NCBI GenBank assembly: GCA_922989275.2
Contig: OV277857.1
Span: 81,709,321-81,773,320, forward strand
Reading direction: 5' to 3'
Length of the DNA: 64,000 nt
From: Gari tellinella
Taxonomy: Eukaryota > Mollusca > Bivalvia > Cardiida > Psammobiidae
Position 1 is the stretch's first letter. Every line of letters starts with the position of its first letter. Positions 25,601-40,600 of the stretch are shown in pieces. A model generated the notes under the pieces. The model saw only the letters and a list, made by a program, of their open reading frames with translations. It was not told the origin of the DNA and searched no databases. The position numbers were made by a program, and so were the translations under genes.

Positions 25601-28600
25601 ATTTATATCTGCCCCAAAACCTATGGTGTGACTACTCATTAAAATGTGTCTTTGAGACAATTTTAAGGAGTAGTCCCACCACAGCGTTTAGTGCTGCTTG
25701 AAGTTGAAGTTGAGACATGAAGGACAATTTGTCAGAAAACTTGTGTTAATACTCCCTCTTATGAATATACTCACATTCCTATATCTCAACCAAACTCTGA
25801 TAATTCTGACGACTGATCATTACAATTATCTCTCCAAGATTATTCAAATGACTAGTCACAACATTGTTAAAGAAAAAAAATGTTGGAAATCTTATCTTTA
25901 GCCCTGAATTATTGTCATACTGAAAAAAAACCAATAGGGTCTAAATATATTATTCACAGTTACAAAAGCATACCAAACACTTTATGATATTTATTAAGTA
26001 GTTCTTTTTACACTTCTAAAGAACGGTATAATTTACCCAGACAGTTTCGCCGACTGTCAGTCAGCTTGGCACTGGTGAACTGTGAGATTGCTGTACTGTC
26101 AAAAACATTTGGCCTCATTAACACAGGAGCTCAATAGACACGCTTGAACTCTTTTCTCCACAAAAGCTCATTAAGACACGTTTAATCATTGATGTGTTTT
26201 CATGCTAATTTTCCCCATGGACTATTCCATTTTAAACAAGAGTTGTCAGAGAGACAACAAAACTCACTGGTGGCACATTTCAAAACTTAAAAGCAGACTA
26301 TTTAGTGGTCGTAATAGAGAGGTTGTACTGTATGTTTTATTCTGTGCTAATATCTGTTCATTTGGCTCATGTTGCTATGAACAGACCTGGAATCTGCAGA
26401 ACTTGTCAAGGCTTGCTTTGCGTCACTTGATACTTTAAAGCAAATTAATTTTCTGAAAGCCATGCGGAAATCTTGTCGAATCCAACAGTAAATGAGAGCA
26501 TTGAGGAGGGAATTTGACATGGCTATGGATACTGCACTTTGTTTTACCATCTCAATTATAGGTTGTGGTAAACTGGTGTACTTCAATACGCCTGAAGTAA
26601 ATAGGGGCAGCCAGAAAACAAGGAACATGCAGAACACAATAGCCATCACCTTGGCATTTCTCGTGTCACGCTTTATCTTCTTTTTATACATTTCATTCTT
26701 GGCTTTGAAACTGGCAATTCTTTTCTTGTTCACTTTAACCTCATAGAATATTTTGATGTAGAGAACAAATGTTGCTCCGAGGGAAATGGACTGCATTACA
26801 GGGACGGTGACGATGGTGAAGGCTGTAGGTAGAACCTCCCAGAAGTCACACTTACCCTCCTGTTCTTTGCTCCAGTTGTTTACCCCATACAGCGGCATAG
26901 TGGCACTTCCAATACTGTACACCCAAATAATACTGATCATGATCTTAGCTCGCTTCTTCGTCATGAAAACAGGGTATTGGAAAGGGTAGACAATGGCAAT
27001 GAATCGGTCTATGGTCACTAGAAGTAGGTTAAAGGCTGAGGCCGGCATGCTTATAAGCACCCACATGTACTTGAAAAGACACAGGTACTTCATGGATTTA
27101 ACACTTTCATTGACGTAAAACAGGATGTAGAGGGGAATTGTGGGGAATCCAACAAGCAGATCGGCTAGGGCTAAATTGGAAACAAAAATATTCATAGTTG
27201 TCTGAAGCTGGCTGAACTTGGCGACAGATATGACGACCAGTAGGTTTCCAATCAGTACAAAAGGCATGCACAAGGCGATGAAGACCAAGTTGACAGTTTC
27301 ATTGACTCTCATCATGTAGAGATAGGTGCCATTGTTGTAGGAGTCATTGTAAGCCATCTTTCCTTATCATTCAAACGGTATGTCTGTGGTAAATGGCTGT
27401 AAATTAGAGGTATACAGTAAATAAACCAGACACTCTTTAGAAAAGAAGGTAGACCATGAGAGACAGGTGACTACTTAACCCTTAGCCAGCCAAATATATT
27501 GTCGTCTGCTATATTTCTCGTCTGCTTCAAGTTTCAAAGTGCTTCAAAGTTGCTCAAAATTGCTGAAAATGTTGTCCGAGTGTCAAACAGCTTGGATCCA
27601 GATGAGACGCCGAGTAACTAGGCGTCTCATCCGGATCCAAGCTGTTTGCATATGGAGCTATAGTCGTGAGTGGCAGGCTAAGGGTTAATGCAGAATAAAA
27701 GTATGACAGAAATGCTCCCAATGGGAGCTTTCTTTCATACTTTTATCCTTCATAAACCCATTAGCCCATAGATAAATTTTAGTATTTCTAGTTTTCAAGA
27801 AAGGTGACCACTTAAAACAGGTTGAAAGTAAAGCAGAATGCACCTTAAGGTGCATTTTGTACGGTGGCACTAAGGTGACATCCCGTGTCCAAAAATTAAA
27901 TTTGTTTTCCCGAGTCCAAATTTTTTTTTTGGATACGGGAAAACAAAACTTTTGTTTCCCCGACTTTTTTTTTTATTTTTGGACACGGGAAAACAAACTT
28001 TTGTTTCCCCGACTTTTTTTTTTATTTTTGGACACGTGAAAACAAACTTTTGTTTCCCCGACTTTTTATTTTATTTTTGGACACGTGAAAACAAACTTTT
28101 GTTTCCCCGACTTTTTTTTTTTTTTTTGGACACGGGAAAACAAAATTGCTATCTTGTGCGCACAAGATAGTTCAGCCAATCATAAAGCCCGTACTAAACT
28201 GCCCTTCACAATTTGGCTCCAAAGCTCACGTGACGCTCCTAAGACCTTTGGCGTATCATGATAGATCTGTACAGAATATGGTGTCATGTTGCTTAGTAAC
28301 GGAGTTCTCGATTCGTAGAAATTTCCCAAACATGCACTTTTAAATACTAAAATATTATAGACCCTACATGACGCAGTGAGAGATTTCCGCAGCAGAAGAA
28401 TCATAAAGATATCTAACACTTAAACAGATATAGATCTACCAGGACAGGCTAAAAACCCTGAACAGAGCAAAAGCGAAATCTTTCTAAATCCAGAATGAAA
28501 ATTAGATACACATAGATCTGTTACAAACTGAGTCTATATACGTGTAGAAGTTAAAACGCCGTTTATTGTGGCACGACGATAACCAGACTAAGCAAAGCAT

Positions 28601-31600
28601 GCGATATGTTCACAATCATGACATCACATAATCGTACAGTTATATGACGTCATAATGATGACGCTATCGTAATACAGAGCTTTTCAAAGGTCGTATACAG
28701 AAACACATCTGAAAACTGGACACAAACACAAACGGTTCCCCAACAGGCGGTCGCCCAGATCAGCACGATGCCACGATGGTATTACAGAAAGCTGATATAA
28801 GAGCTCTCTGCAACACCACCGCAACCAACAACGCAACAGTTCGTCGTTAACCCTAGTCCACTCTGTGTACAGTTCGAGACAGCGAGCTAATTTTAGACTT
28901 CAGGCGCTGTCCTCACAGTACACCGGAATTACTGTCCTTATAAAAAAAAAAGTCGGGGAAACAAAAGTTTGTTTTCCCGTGTCCAAAAATAAAAAAAAAG
29001 TCGGGGAAACAAAAGTTTGTTTTCCCGTGTCCAAAAATAAAAAAAAAAGTCGGGGAAACAAAAGTTTGTTTTTCCGTGTCCAAAAATAAAAAAAAAAGTC
29101 GGGGAAACAAAAGTTTTGTTTTCCCGTGTCCAAAAAAAAAATTTGGACTCGGGAAAACAAATTTAATTTTTGGACACGGGATGTCACCTTAGTGCCACCG
29201 TAATTTTGCTTTACTTTCAGCCTCCTTTAAGCTACCACCTGCTAGAAAAAAAAGAAATATTCATTATGATACATTTTCATGACTGTTTAAACTGGAACTA
29301 TTTTCTTCAGCAATGGAATAAACTGAATGCGCTAAAAGGCACTTCTGTGGGGGAAAAGTGTTAAGATGACTCCAGCTTTATCAACTGGTTTAACCCTTTA
29401 ACCCATAGCCTGTTTCTAGTATTTAAGATATGTGACCTATTAAAGCAGGCTGAAAGTAAAGCAGAATGTGCCCTAGGGCACATTCTGCTTTACTTTTAGC
29501 CTACTTTAAGTTAATATCTGCTAGTATATAGAAAATATTTCTTATAGTACATATTCATGACAGTATAAAATGGAACTATTTTCTTTGGCGGATGAATAAA
29601 ATGAATGCGCTAAAAGTCGCTTCTATAAGGGAAAGGGTTAAGAGATCTTAAGATATAAGAGATTTGTTTTATTTAATCCTTACAAACTGTGGGAAACAAG
29701 TATAATTAAATATCATTTGGAAACAGTGTAGACTCAGATCAGAGAGCTCCTTCAGGAGCCCTGTGATCATTGTCTGCATTTTTTGTAATGATTTAAAATA
29801 TTTGTGGGACAAACCCTTCAAGATATATTAAGTCCATTTAAAACGATTTTCATTTAGAAAATAGAAAAGTACATTTGGAAAGTCAGCAGTGTAGGAGTTC
29901 ACTCGTTCAACACTTAATAACTCTTTTTGGTTATAAGGTTCCCTTTTGGATCTTTTAAGTTAGTTACCAAAACATGAAACAGTCTTCTTGGAATTCTTGG
30001 TAGTTTAATAAATACTGCTCTTAATTAGCAAACAGTGTAGAACTTGATCAGAGGGCTCCTATAGGAGCCCTTTGAGCTGGGTCTTCACTGTTTGTAAATT
30101 TAATAATAAGTGCATTCTCAACAGGTTTTATGGATTGGTGTTAAAAGAGTTAAAATGGTTGATATTTTGAGCTGACAATATATACTTATTCAGTGTTAAA
30201 TGGGATAATGTCTCCCTAAGGATGCTGCTAAATTCCATCAGCTGCACAATACTATACAGATAAATAAATATTGAAACTGTCCCAGCAAAACTAGGTTAAA
30301 ATATTATGCTAGGTTTAACAATTAGTCTGTGCACACTAACCTTAATCATACGATTCAGAACTGGCAAAACATTTAGTGGTAACGTTAACATGACAATTTA
30401 AGGAATAATTAGGAATAAGGTCTAGGGGTACATTCTGCTAGATATTATCCGACTATCACCAGCGACTGAAAAGTGCAGAGGACTCATAATTTAAACAATC
30501 ATTGTTCCAGTTGTGAATGGAGCTTTAATACTGCTCTGCAATAATCCCAAAAAAGGAGCTTCTTCAGTAGTTTCATGATCCTGCATGAAGTTGTCACTTA
30601 ATTATAAACCTTATAAACTTATAAACCAACAATGAACCTATTTTAATTGTTGCTTAATCCTTAATTTACTCTTTAGATATGCCATAGAATTCCTCTACTT
30701 ACTCCACATATTCCCTAAATTAACCCATTACCTCTTAACCTATTTCTAGCTTTAAAAACAGGTGACCACTTAAAGCAGGTTGAAAGTAAAGCAGAATGTG
30801 CCTTAAGGCACATTCTCCTTTACTTTCAGCCTGTTTTAAGCTACCATCTTCTAGGATACGGAAACTATTTCTTCTGGTACATATTCTTGGCTGTATAAAC
30901 TGGAACTTTTTTCTTCAGTGGAGGAATAAATGAGAGGTGTAAAAAGGCGTTTGTAAGGGGTAATGGGTTAATATGGCTATGAAGGAAAGGTGAGCTCCGA
31001 CTAAATACCCCTGTGCTATGAACATGGTCAGCTCATGTTTAACCAGGTTAACCATGTTTTATAACATGTTTGACCACAAAATAACCATGTATAACCATGT
31101 TTCATGCTATGGTTATATTGCTCCTGGCCATCGATTGAAGTCAGTCAAGGACAATTATAAAACAGAAATTTGAAGAGTAATATTATACATAATCATATCT
31201 GTTTTACCCATCACCCCATAAATACACATTTTTATGCCTTTAATTTATTCCTCCACTGAAGAAAATAGTTCCAATTTATATAGTCATGGATATGTGCTAT
31301 AAGAAACAGTTTCTATATCCTAGTTGATTGTAATTTAATGTAGACTCTAAATAACAGAATGCACCTTAAAGTGCATTCTGCTTTGCTCTCAATCTACATA
31401 AAGAGGTCACCTATCTTCAATACCAGAAACAGGCTATTCTGGGCGCTGGGTTAAAGTTAAAGACAAAAACAAACATCCCCAAGAGAAACTGCATGTAATG
31501 TTTTGTTTATAATATTTGCATGAAATATTTATGCTTGACTGTGATCCAGGGTCTAGTTATTAATGTTGACCATGAATCATGATCAGACAAAGACTCTTGC

Positions 31601-34600
31601 TCATGAATCATAGTCAGTCATGGACAATACACAAAGTGTACACTGTTGCCTGTAAAACTGCTTGAAAATCTATAATTGTTGTATTTAAAGTAAGAAATAG
31701 ACACAGTTAGTGCAATGCAATATTCATTAACAAATTTGTTTTACTGTATAAGACTGACCTTGTTTCATGGTCAGGAAAACATGGTCATTTACCAGCCAGA
31801 CCATAGTCAAATCAGGGTCTGCAATCAAAGTCATTACATAAAAGACCAGAGTCAAATGATGAACAAACAACAAACACAACCACATTTTGACCATGTTTAA
31901 CCACGGTCAAACTTGATTCAAGGTTCCTATTTCTCAGGGGTATCCATATATTAAACTCTGTGACCACAGTAAACTTCTATTGTCTGACCCATATTATTAG
32001 CATATAAAACAAGGACAATTTACCGCCAGGAAGGAGTGTCTATAAGAAAACTGTACAGACCCATGATAAATATATTATTTCTGATCTGGGTGTACACTGT
32101 TTTTTAAAAAAGAGAATATATGCTTTTAGCAGGAGAAGAAAAAGTGTGTGTGTCTCTGTACAGCCCTCCCTCTCTACAACGGCCCTCCCAACAACGACTC
32201 CCTCCTTACAACGACCATTGTCGCTGTTCCCTAAACAAGAAAATGATATGCCTAACACTTTCACTTTTGCAATATCGTCTGCTTAAAACTGTCGTCTGCT
32301 GTTTTTCTCAAATTTAAATAATATACATTTTGACAGAAAAAACTTAATGATTAGTGGTAAACAGCATGAATCCAGATCAGACGCCGCGTTACGCGGCGTC
32401 TGATCTGGATTCAAGCTGTTTGCAAATGTAAGCCAATTTCCCTCCCTGTAACGACTCCCTCTGAACAACGCACATATTTTTTTGTCTCCCACTGGATGTC
32501 GTTGTAGAGAGGGAGCGCTGTATAATTTATTTGTTTGACCTAATCACAGATTGAGGGCAGATTTGTTGGACCTAATCACAGATTGAGGGCAGATTTGTTG
32601 GACCTAATCACAGATTGAGGGCAGATTTGTTTGACCTAATCACAAATTGAGGGCAGATTTGTTGGACCTAATCACAGGCTGAGATCATAGTTCAATCAAC
32701 AATTAAATTAAAACGATATTATCAGTAAAGTTACAGTAAAACCTTTGTACAGCGCCGCTAAAATGAAGATGCATTTATTTGTAAGTCTGGAAAAGATGTG
32801 GTAGCTAAATTAAAGCTGGATAAATGTAATGATATATAGTCAGCTGTATTCAGAGATTATCAGTTTTTCTTCATAAGAGATAAACCATTATCCCATAGCT
32901 TATTTCTAGTTTTGAAGACAGATAACCACTTAAATCAGACTGAAAGTAAAGCAGAATGTGCCTTAAGGCACATTCTGCTTTACTTTCAGCCTGCTTTAAG
33001 CCATCATCTGCTAGGATATAGAAAATATTTCTTGCAATACTTATTCATTACTGTATAAGGCAGAGTTATTTTCTTCAGTGGAAGAATAAATAAAAGGTGT
33101 TATTTATGGGGTAATGGGTAAAGTGAGCTGTAATTCTACTAAAGTGAGTTCCAGCTATGGAGGTTCAGTTGTAGATGATATTCTATACTACAGGCCAGTA
33201 ATTGCATTTGCAGACAACCACTTTCTGTTTACTTTAACATTAACTAAATGGAAGATAAAAATGCTCAGAATTTCAAGAACTTCTGCAAAAAAAACACAAC
33301 CTTTTTTTAAGTTGAAAATAATAGAAGAGCTTTATGTCTGATAGAAGTTAATAAGCTGTCTTAATAATATCAGTTAATAATATCAATACAGTCATGTTCA
33401 TAGAGAAATTTATATGGGGTAACCATTCATAAAACTGTTTAAGGAAAAATTACAGTTAAATGCAGAACAGATGTAATAAGAACTTTATTGCATTTACAAT
33501 TAATTGCTTCTGCATTAAATTGCAGATAATATAAGGAAAAGTTTACATAGAAGAAAGTGTAGACTCAAATTAGACAGAAAATCTTATAAGAAAACAGGTC
33601 AGACCCTGATCAGACAACTCCTGAAGAAGCTGTCTGATCTGGGTCAACACTGTTTTCAAAAAGCATCAATATATGTCTTTACCAACTCAACTCAACTCAA
33701 TTTTATTGTCTACTCATAATACATTCGAAATGTTCTGAACCTTTTGCACTTTGAAGAACACTCTGAATAACAGTAAAACCTTTCTATAACGGCCACTAAA
33801 TTAAGTTAATTACTTTATCTTTAAGGCAGATGGCTGATTTAAATAAAGTGAAAGTAAAGCAGAAAGCTTCTTTAGGAGCTTTTTGATTTACATTATCCTT
33901 ACTTTATCCCATTACCCCATTAATACACCTTTTTACGCCTTTGATTTATTCCTTCACTGTAGAAAATATAGAAATATTTGCTATATCCTAGAAGATGATA
34001 GCTTAAAGCAGGCTGAAAGTAATGCAGAATGTGCCTTAAGGCACATTCTGCATTACTTTCAACCTGCTTTAAGTTGTGCTTAATTATGACCCACTCAAGC
34101 AATACATATTTTGTATTAACCCATTGCATCATAAATGTTCCTTTTTATGCCTTTAGTTTTTTTCCTCAACTGAAGAAAATATAATATTTTTTCTTGATCC
34201 TAGCAGATGATATTTTAAAGCAAAACTGAAGCTGAGTGTAAAACAGAACGCATCTATTGGCACTGTTTTAAGATTTCACCAGTCCTGTCTTTAAAACTAG
34301 AAACAGGCTATGGGGTAATGGGATAAAATCAGATGTTGGTTTCCAGCTTTGAAAGTAAAGCAGAAAGGTTCTATGAGAGTTTCCTGTTTTACTTTTGGTT
34401 TTCTTTCAACTGGCACCTGTCTTCATTTTCATCAATTTGTAGATGTTGTGGGTCCAAATGGGAGTTTCTGGAGTATTATCTGGTTTTCGGTCTCTTATAG
34501 AAATTTTAGTTATTGTCGCATGCTATTTTTCCTAGTTATGTTACATTGGGCGGCCTGCATTGGGCGTTCTGCTATTATTTCTATCAGTCGGCATAAAGAA

Positions 34601-37600
34601 GCCATATGCTTCGTTGCTCTCGATTGTTGAGGTAGTGCAATCGCCGTTTTGGGGGCTGTCTTCTGTATGTTTAGTGGCCTTCATTGGGCGCTCTACTGTT
34701 ATTTCTATCAGTCCGCATAAAGAAGCCATTTGCTTCGTTGCTCTTGATTGATGGGGTAACGTGATCGCCATTTTGGGGGCTGTCTTTTGTACGTTTATTA
34801 TGTTTATTTGATATCTAATTGTAGTTATTTGTCTTTTCCTGGCGGCCTGCATTGGGGCGCTCTACTATTGTTTCTATCGGTCGACAATCAGAAGCCGTTG
34901 CTTCATTGCTGATTAATGGGAGTAATGTGATCGCCATTTTGGGGGCTGTCTTTTATATGTTTTATTCATGTTTATTTTAGATCATATTGTAGTTATTTTT
35001 TCTTTTCTTGTTTGTAGGTACATTTGAGTAACTTCATGTAAAGCGCTTTTGAACGCACTACCCCTGTGTGAAAAGAGCGCTATATAAATCTGGTATAATA
35101 ATAATAATATTAATTTAATTTTGTATTTTTATTTTTTTTTATTTTTTAAGGGAGGTCTTATCTATTTATGAGTCTTATTTTATTGAACCTTAACCAATTA
35201 TCCCATAGCCTGTTTCTAGTTTTGAATACAGGTGACCATTTAAAGCAGGTTGAAAGTAAAACAGAATGCGCCCTTATGGCGCATTCTGCTTTACTTTCAG
35301 CCTGCTTTAAGCAGCTGCTATATGCTAGAATATAAAATATATTTTGTATCATGAATATTCTTGACTGTATATATTGGAACTATATTCTTTAGTGGAGGAA
35401 TAAATTAGAGGCATTAAAAGGCATATTTATGGGGTAATGGGTTAAAACACATGTGAAAGTAAACACAACATACCTTGAATTCCTGTAAGAACTGGTCTTA
35501 TCACATCAAAGTTTAGAGAGAATTTCACCCTCTTGTGTAGCGGCTCTGAGTTTATAATACCAAGCATAATTAGGTAAAAACCCAATGAATATTGATAGGT
35601 CCGTTAATGCACTGCTGTACCTGTAAATATTGGCAATATAGCACGGATCATAATATATTAACTCTTTCAACACCATGGACCTGTTTAAAATATACTCATT
35701 ACACTTGCAAACAATGTAGATCGAGATCAGAGGGCTCCTGCAGGAGCCCTCTGATCTGGATCTACACTGTTTGCTAATTCAGAGCAGTACTTATTAAATA
35801 CCCAAAATTCCAAGTATACTGGTTCATGTTACGTTTTGTAACTAAAATGATCCACAAGAAACCTAATAACCCACAAGAGTTACTTATAAGTGTTTGGAGA
35901 GAGTTAATTATAACACATTCAACCCTTGTAACTTATTATACTCTGATACTTTTCATTTACAAACTGTACCTGTGAGAAGTATACTTATCCTGTGCAAACA
36001 GAAACAGTGAAGACCCTGATTTAAGATGACTCCTTAAGGGGCCCTCTGATCAGAGTCTGCACTGTGTGTCATTTTGAAAACTATTGTTAAAATCAACCTT
36101 AAACTGTCAAAAATGGACCAGAATTAATTGGAAACTGGAATTGTCTTTTAACCCTTTACTCCATAGAATTCCCTTTTTATGCATTTGATTAATTCCTCCA
36201 CAGTAAATGTAGAAGAAAATATTTCCATTTTATACATAAACTCATTGAACACTAGTGACGCATATATGCGTCGTTTACCAAAAGTGTACCTGTTAAGAGT
36301 ACACTGGTCTAATGCAAACAGTGAAGTCCATGATTAGAGGGCTCCTGCAGGAGCCCTCTAATCAGGGACTTCCCTGTTTGTCATTTTACAATATACTATA
36401 AAAAACAACCCTAAATAGTCTAAAATGGACCAGCCTTTATTGTTCACTGGAATTGTCCATTGGAAGTCTCAGGGGATAATGAGTTAAAGAATGTGCAACA
36501 TAAGAACTATACTGACAAAAAGTTTAATCTTTTTTCAATGCAAAGGGAGGTAATTTGAAAAATATACTTTTTCAACAGACAATTGTACAGTATTTGCTAA
36601 AGAATAATTCTCCAAAACTGCAGCTTTTTGTTGCTGGGTACTTATTCAACGTTATTGCAAACTTTTATTTATATTCTGGCAGATGGTAGCTTAAAGCAGG
36701 ATGAAAGTAAAGCAGAATGTGCCTGAAGGCCATTCTGCTTTACTTTCAACCTATTTTAAGTGGTCACATGTCTCCTTAACTAGAAACAGGCTATGGGTTA
36801 AAAGGTTTTGTTTTTATTCCTGATTCCTAATGGGAAATGCCAATCTGTCACACTTGTTTGTTTTGAGCACATCCCCTGAATGCTACAATTATCAGTGTAA
36901 ATCAATGAAACTACTGGTAAAATGACAAAGGAATTGCATTACACAGGAACCCTAACTCTATCATCTGCCAATACTGAATTATCTCCCTTTTATGTTTCCC
37001 CCTATACTGGGTGGGGCATATTGATGTTGTACTTTCTGTCTGTCTGTATGTCTGTCCATAAATCTTTCTGTATGTTAAAAAAATTGTGCAGCTAACTCCT
37101 CCTACACTATTAGAGGGATTGCTTCAACTTTCCACAGATTAACTACTTATATTGAGAGGTGTTCATGTGGTTTGGAATTTGGGCTGCATACTTTTTTGAC
37201 ACAATTCATGGCCCTTTGATTTTATTCCCAACATGGATATTAAGGCAAAAATCATGAGCAGCTAACTTTTACACTTGTGAAGGGATATGCTCCAAAGAAA
37301 ACTCAACAACCTCTACAGTGTTGAAGGAATTTGTTGTAAACTTTCATGGATCATCTACCTATCTATGAAGGTATACATATGGTTTGCAATGGGGGGGGGG
37401 GGCTTTGACAGTTTTTAATACTACAGTGGAGAATCTGTTATTCTTTCCCAATAAACGCGTTTACGCTAAAACTATTATTTCAATTGCAAACAGTTTGGAG
37501 CCAGATCAAACTGTTTGCCACCAAGATAAAGATGAATTATCAGAGTTGTCCAAAAGTTGTACTTTTCTACGTTTTAGTGTTTTGCGTTTGCGTACGTTTG

Positions 37601-40600
37601 CGTTTAAACGGGAAAGAATAACAGATTCTCCACTGTAGCTAATTTTTCACTTTTGAAGAGATTTAAATTGCTCCAAGTATAATTTATATATCAACTACAG
37701 TGCTCCCTCCCTACAATGGCCCTCCCAACAAGGACTCCCTCCTTAGAATGACCCTTGCAGTAGTTTCCTAAAAGCTCAAATTTGTATAACGATTTTACTA
37801 CTGCAATATCATCCGATTAAAGCTGTCATCTGCTGTTTTTCTCAAAGTTACATAATGCACATTCTGACAGGAATTTTCTTTTAATGACGTGTGACAAACA
37901 GCTTGAAGCGAGATCAGACACCGCATTGCGCGGCGTCTGATCTGGATTTAAGCTGTTTGCAAATGAAAGCTTATTTCCCTACATATAATAACTCCCTCCA
38001 AACAACACACACAATTTTTGTCTGCAATTGATTGTTGTTGTAGAAAGGGAGTGCTGTACATGTACTTATACAGTGGAGAATCTGTTATTCTTTCCCGTTT
38101 AAACGCAAACGTACGCAAACGCAAAGCGCTAAAACGTAGAAAAGAACAACTTTTGGACAATTCTGATAATTCTTGTTTATCTTGGTGGCAAACAGTTTGG
38201 AGCCTGAATCAGACGCCGGGTTACCCGGCGTCTGATCTGGCTCCAAACTGTTTGCACTGCAAATAATAGTTTTAGCGTAATTACGCGTTTATTGGGAAAG
38301 AATAACAGATTCTCCACTGTATATGATGTACACTGTTTGAAATGCAATAAGGCAGGTTTTGTCTATTCTTCTATTTTACAGTTGGAGATACTATGCCAGC
38401 TTGGTGCCCTACATATATTACTATCTCCGAGACAACTTCATGGAGTAATGGAGCTGTTGTCTGGGCTGAATTCTCCAGGTATTGTACTTTCCTTCCAATT
38501 AATCCAAATTTATGTTCAATATTCCCAGAAATAAAACTAAGAACTTTTGTTTATTAAATAAAGCAAAGATTCGTAACTTTGATTTAAGAATTTATATATT
38601 TGGCAAAATTTGCTTCAGTTGAATTTGTTCAGGCATTTTTCATTGCAATTAGTAGGATTTACAGCGCTAGATATGGTAAGAGTGGGTAAAGTCAACATTT
38701 TTAATGTTTCCTCATTACTTTCTGATACTGTGGAAGCTTTTCTATCCCCCACAAAAACACCTTAAATATAGGGCTCCAGATTAGAGGGGAAAACTGAACA
38801 AATCCAACATTTTCTAACTCATTTTAGCACCAAATTCTATGGTGTTAGTACTCATTAGAGTTGTCTCGAAAAGATTATTCTAATGAATAAAGACAACATA
38901 GTGTTTAAAGCAGAAATAAAGATTTTAGTTTTTGAAATAATTCCATATCTGGAGCCCTGTTTAACACGTACTCCCATAATTATGCATTTTTACGCCTTTG
39001 ATTTATTTCTCCACTGAAGAAAATAGTAAGACCTCAGTCATGAGTATGTATCATAAGAAATATTTTCAATCATCTCGTGGATGTTAGCTTGCTACATAAA
39101 GCATGCTGAATGTGCATTCAAGATGCATTTTTCTTTACTTTCAATGTGCTTTTAGTGGTCACCTGTCTTCAAAACTAGTAACAGGTTATGAGGTAAAGGG
39201 TTAGATTAAGATCTGACAGTTATGAGCTGAATCAGTTATCCTTTCCAGAGTTACATCCCTTATCTTGATAAACCCTTTCTTCAATAGCTATATGTGCAAA
39301 CCAATATTCAACTTAAAAATAGCATATTATGATACTTTCCATGTTTAACCCATTACCCCATAGCCTATTTCTAGTTTTGAAAACTGGTGACCACTTAAAG
39401 GAGGACGAAAGAAAAGCAGAATGCACCTTAAGGTGCATTCTGCTTTACTTTCAGCCTGCTTTAAGCCAACATTTTCTAAAATATAAAAATTAATTACGTA
39501 GAAAGGCGTATTTATGGGGTATTGGGTTAAGGCAGGTGATTTGAGACTGTAGTTTTCTTTATTAGATCATGTCATGTTTTTGTATTCCTATCCAGCATCA
39601 TTCTCAAGCCAGGCAAACCAGAAGCCAAGCCTACGTAACAAGCCAATGGAGGCGACAGACTATCAGCGAGTAGAGACAGAGCTACAGCTACAGTTACAGT
39701 CGGGGAGGATACAAAGTAACAACCTCGCTCAGATGCAAGATTACTCCCTGCATGGTAGGTACACTGGGCAAAGCATTGTTAGTTCTGGTTAACCAATTAC
39801 TCTATGAATACACCCATTTATACCTTTCATATACCTCACTGAAGAAATAGATCCACTTTAAACAGTCCTGATTATATACCAGACATAGTTTCTATATCAT
39901 TGCAGATTTTAGCTTAAAGCAGGTTGAAAGTATAGCAGAATGTACCTTAAGGTGCATTCTGCTTTACTTTCAACCTGCTTTAAGTGGTCACTTGTCGGTT
40001 ACAAAGGTTCGGCTCCCTGATAATGTCTCTATATTTTCAGCAGAAATAAGGCTATTGACTTGGCTCTTGATTATATTGCTGAAGATTCATATAGTAAACA
40101 TATAATCTTTTCGTATTCTCTTTCTGTTTTACAATCATTGAGTAAAGGTTCTACTAAAAATATTGTTCTAAAATATCACGAATTGTCTAATTCTAAAGAT
40201 GTAAAATTTTGTTGGGTACCTAGTCATTGTGGAATAAAGGGCAGGCATTGAAGCTAAGTCTGCCCTAGCATTGCCTGAATCTGATATGGATCTTCTTTAT
40301 TCGGATTTCAAACCAACAATTACTAGATTTATTTTAATTAAATGGCTGCCTTAATGGCAGCAGTCTTGGAATAAGCAAACCCATAACAAACTCCTTGCCA
40401 TTAAACCTGTATTAGGTGAAAGTTTGAACTCATGCCGGTCGATTTGCCGGGATGAGGTAGTTTTCGATAGATTGAGAATTGGACATTCTTATATTACACA
40501 TTCATATTAATTAAAACGTGAGGTTCAACCAGAATGTTTATTTTGCTTTGAACATTATACAATTCAGCACATTCTTATTGATTGTGCTGATTTAACTTTA

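Larger units (their letters stand above)
15608..38381 (+). other. ATG2 intron 6 (22.8 kb)
   Basis: The donor GTTAGA and acceptor TTTTACAG bound a large intron filled with MITEs, one 5S-bearing element, a foldback element and a nested antisense GPCR gene. Between listed repeats I see only AT-rich sequence with no convincing exon. Confidence 0.8.

Noticed and set aside
27857..29187. Frames reading FLDTGKQTFVSPTFFF repeatedly on both strands
   Set aside because: They translate the tandem-repeat ends of the foldback element; the same peptide appears on opposite strands because the ends are inverted.
34541..34852. Open frames of 63-103 codons on both strands
   Set aside because: They run through the about 125-bp tandem repeat; the peptide repeats with it and ends with it.
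37384..37638. Frame of 84 codons beginning in poly-G
   Set aside because: It covers MITE-D; the same peptide (RFSVLRLRTFAFKRERITDS) occurs antisense in the MITE-D at 38071.
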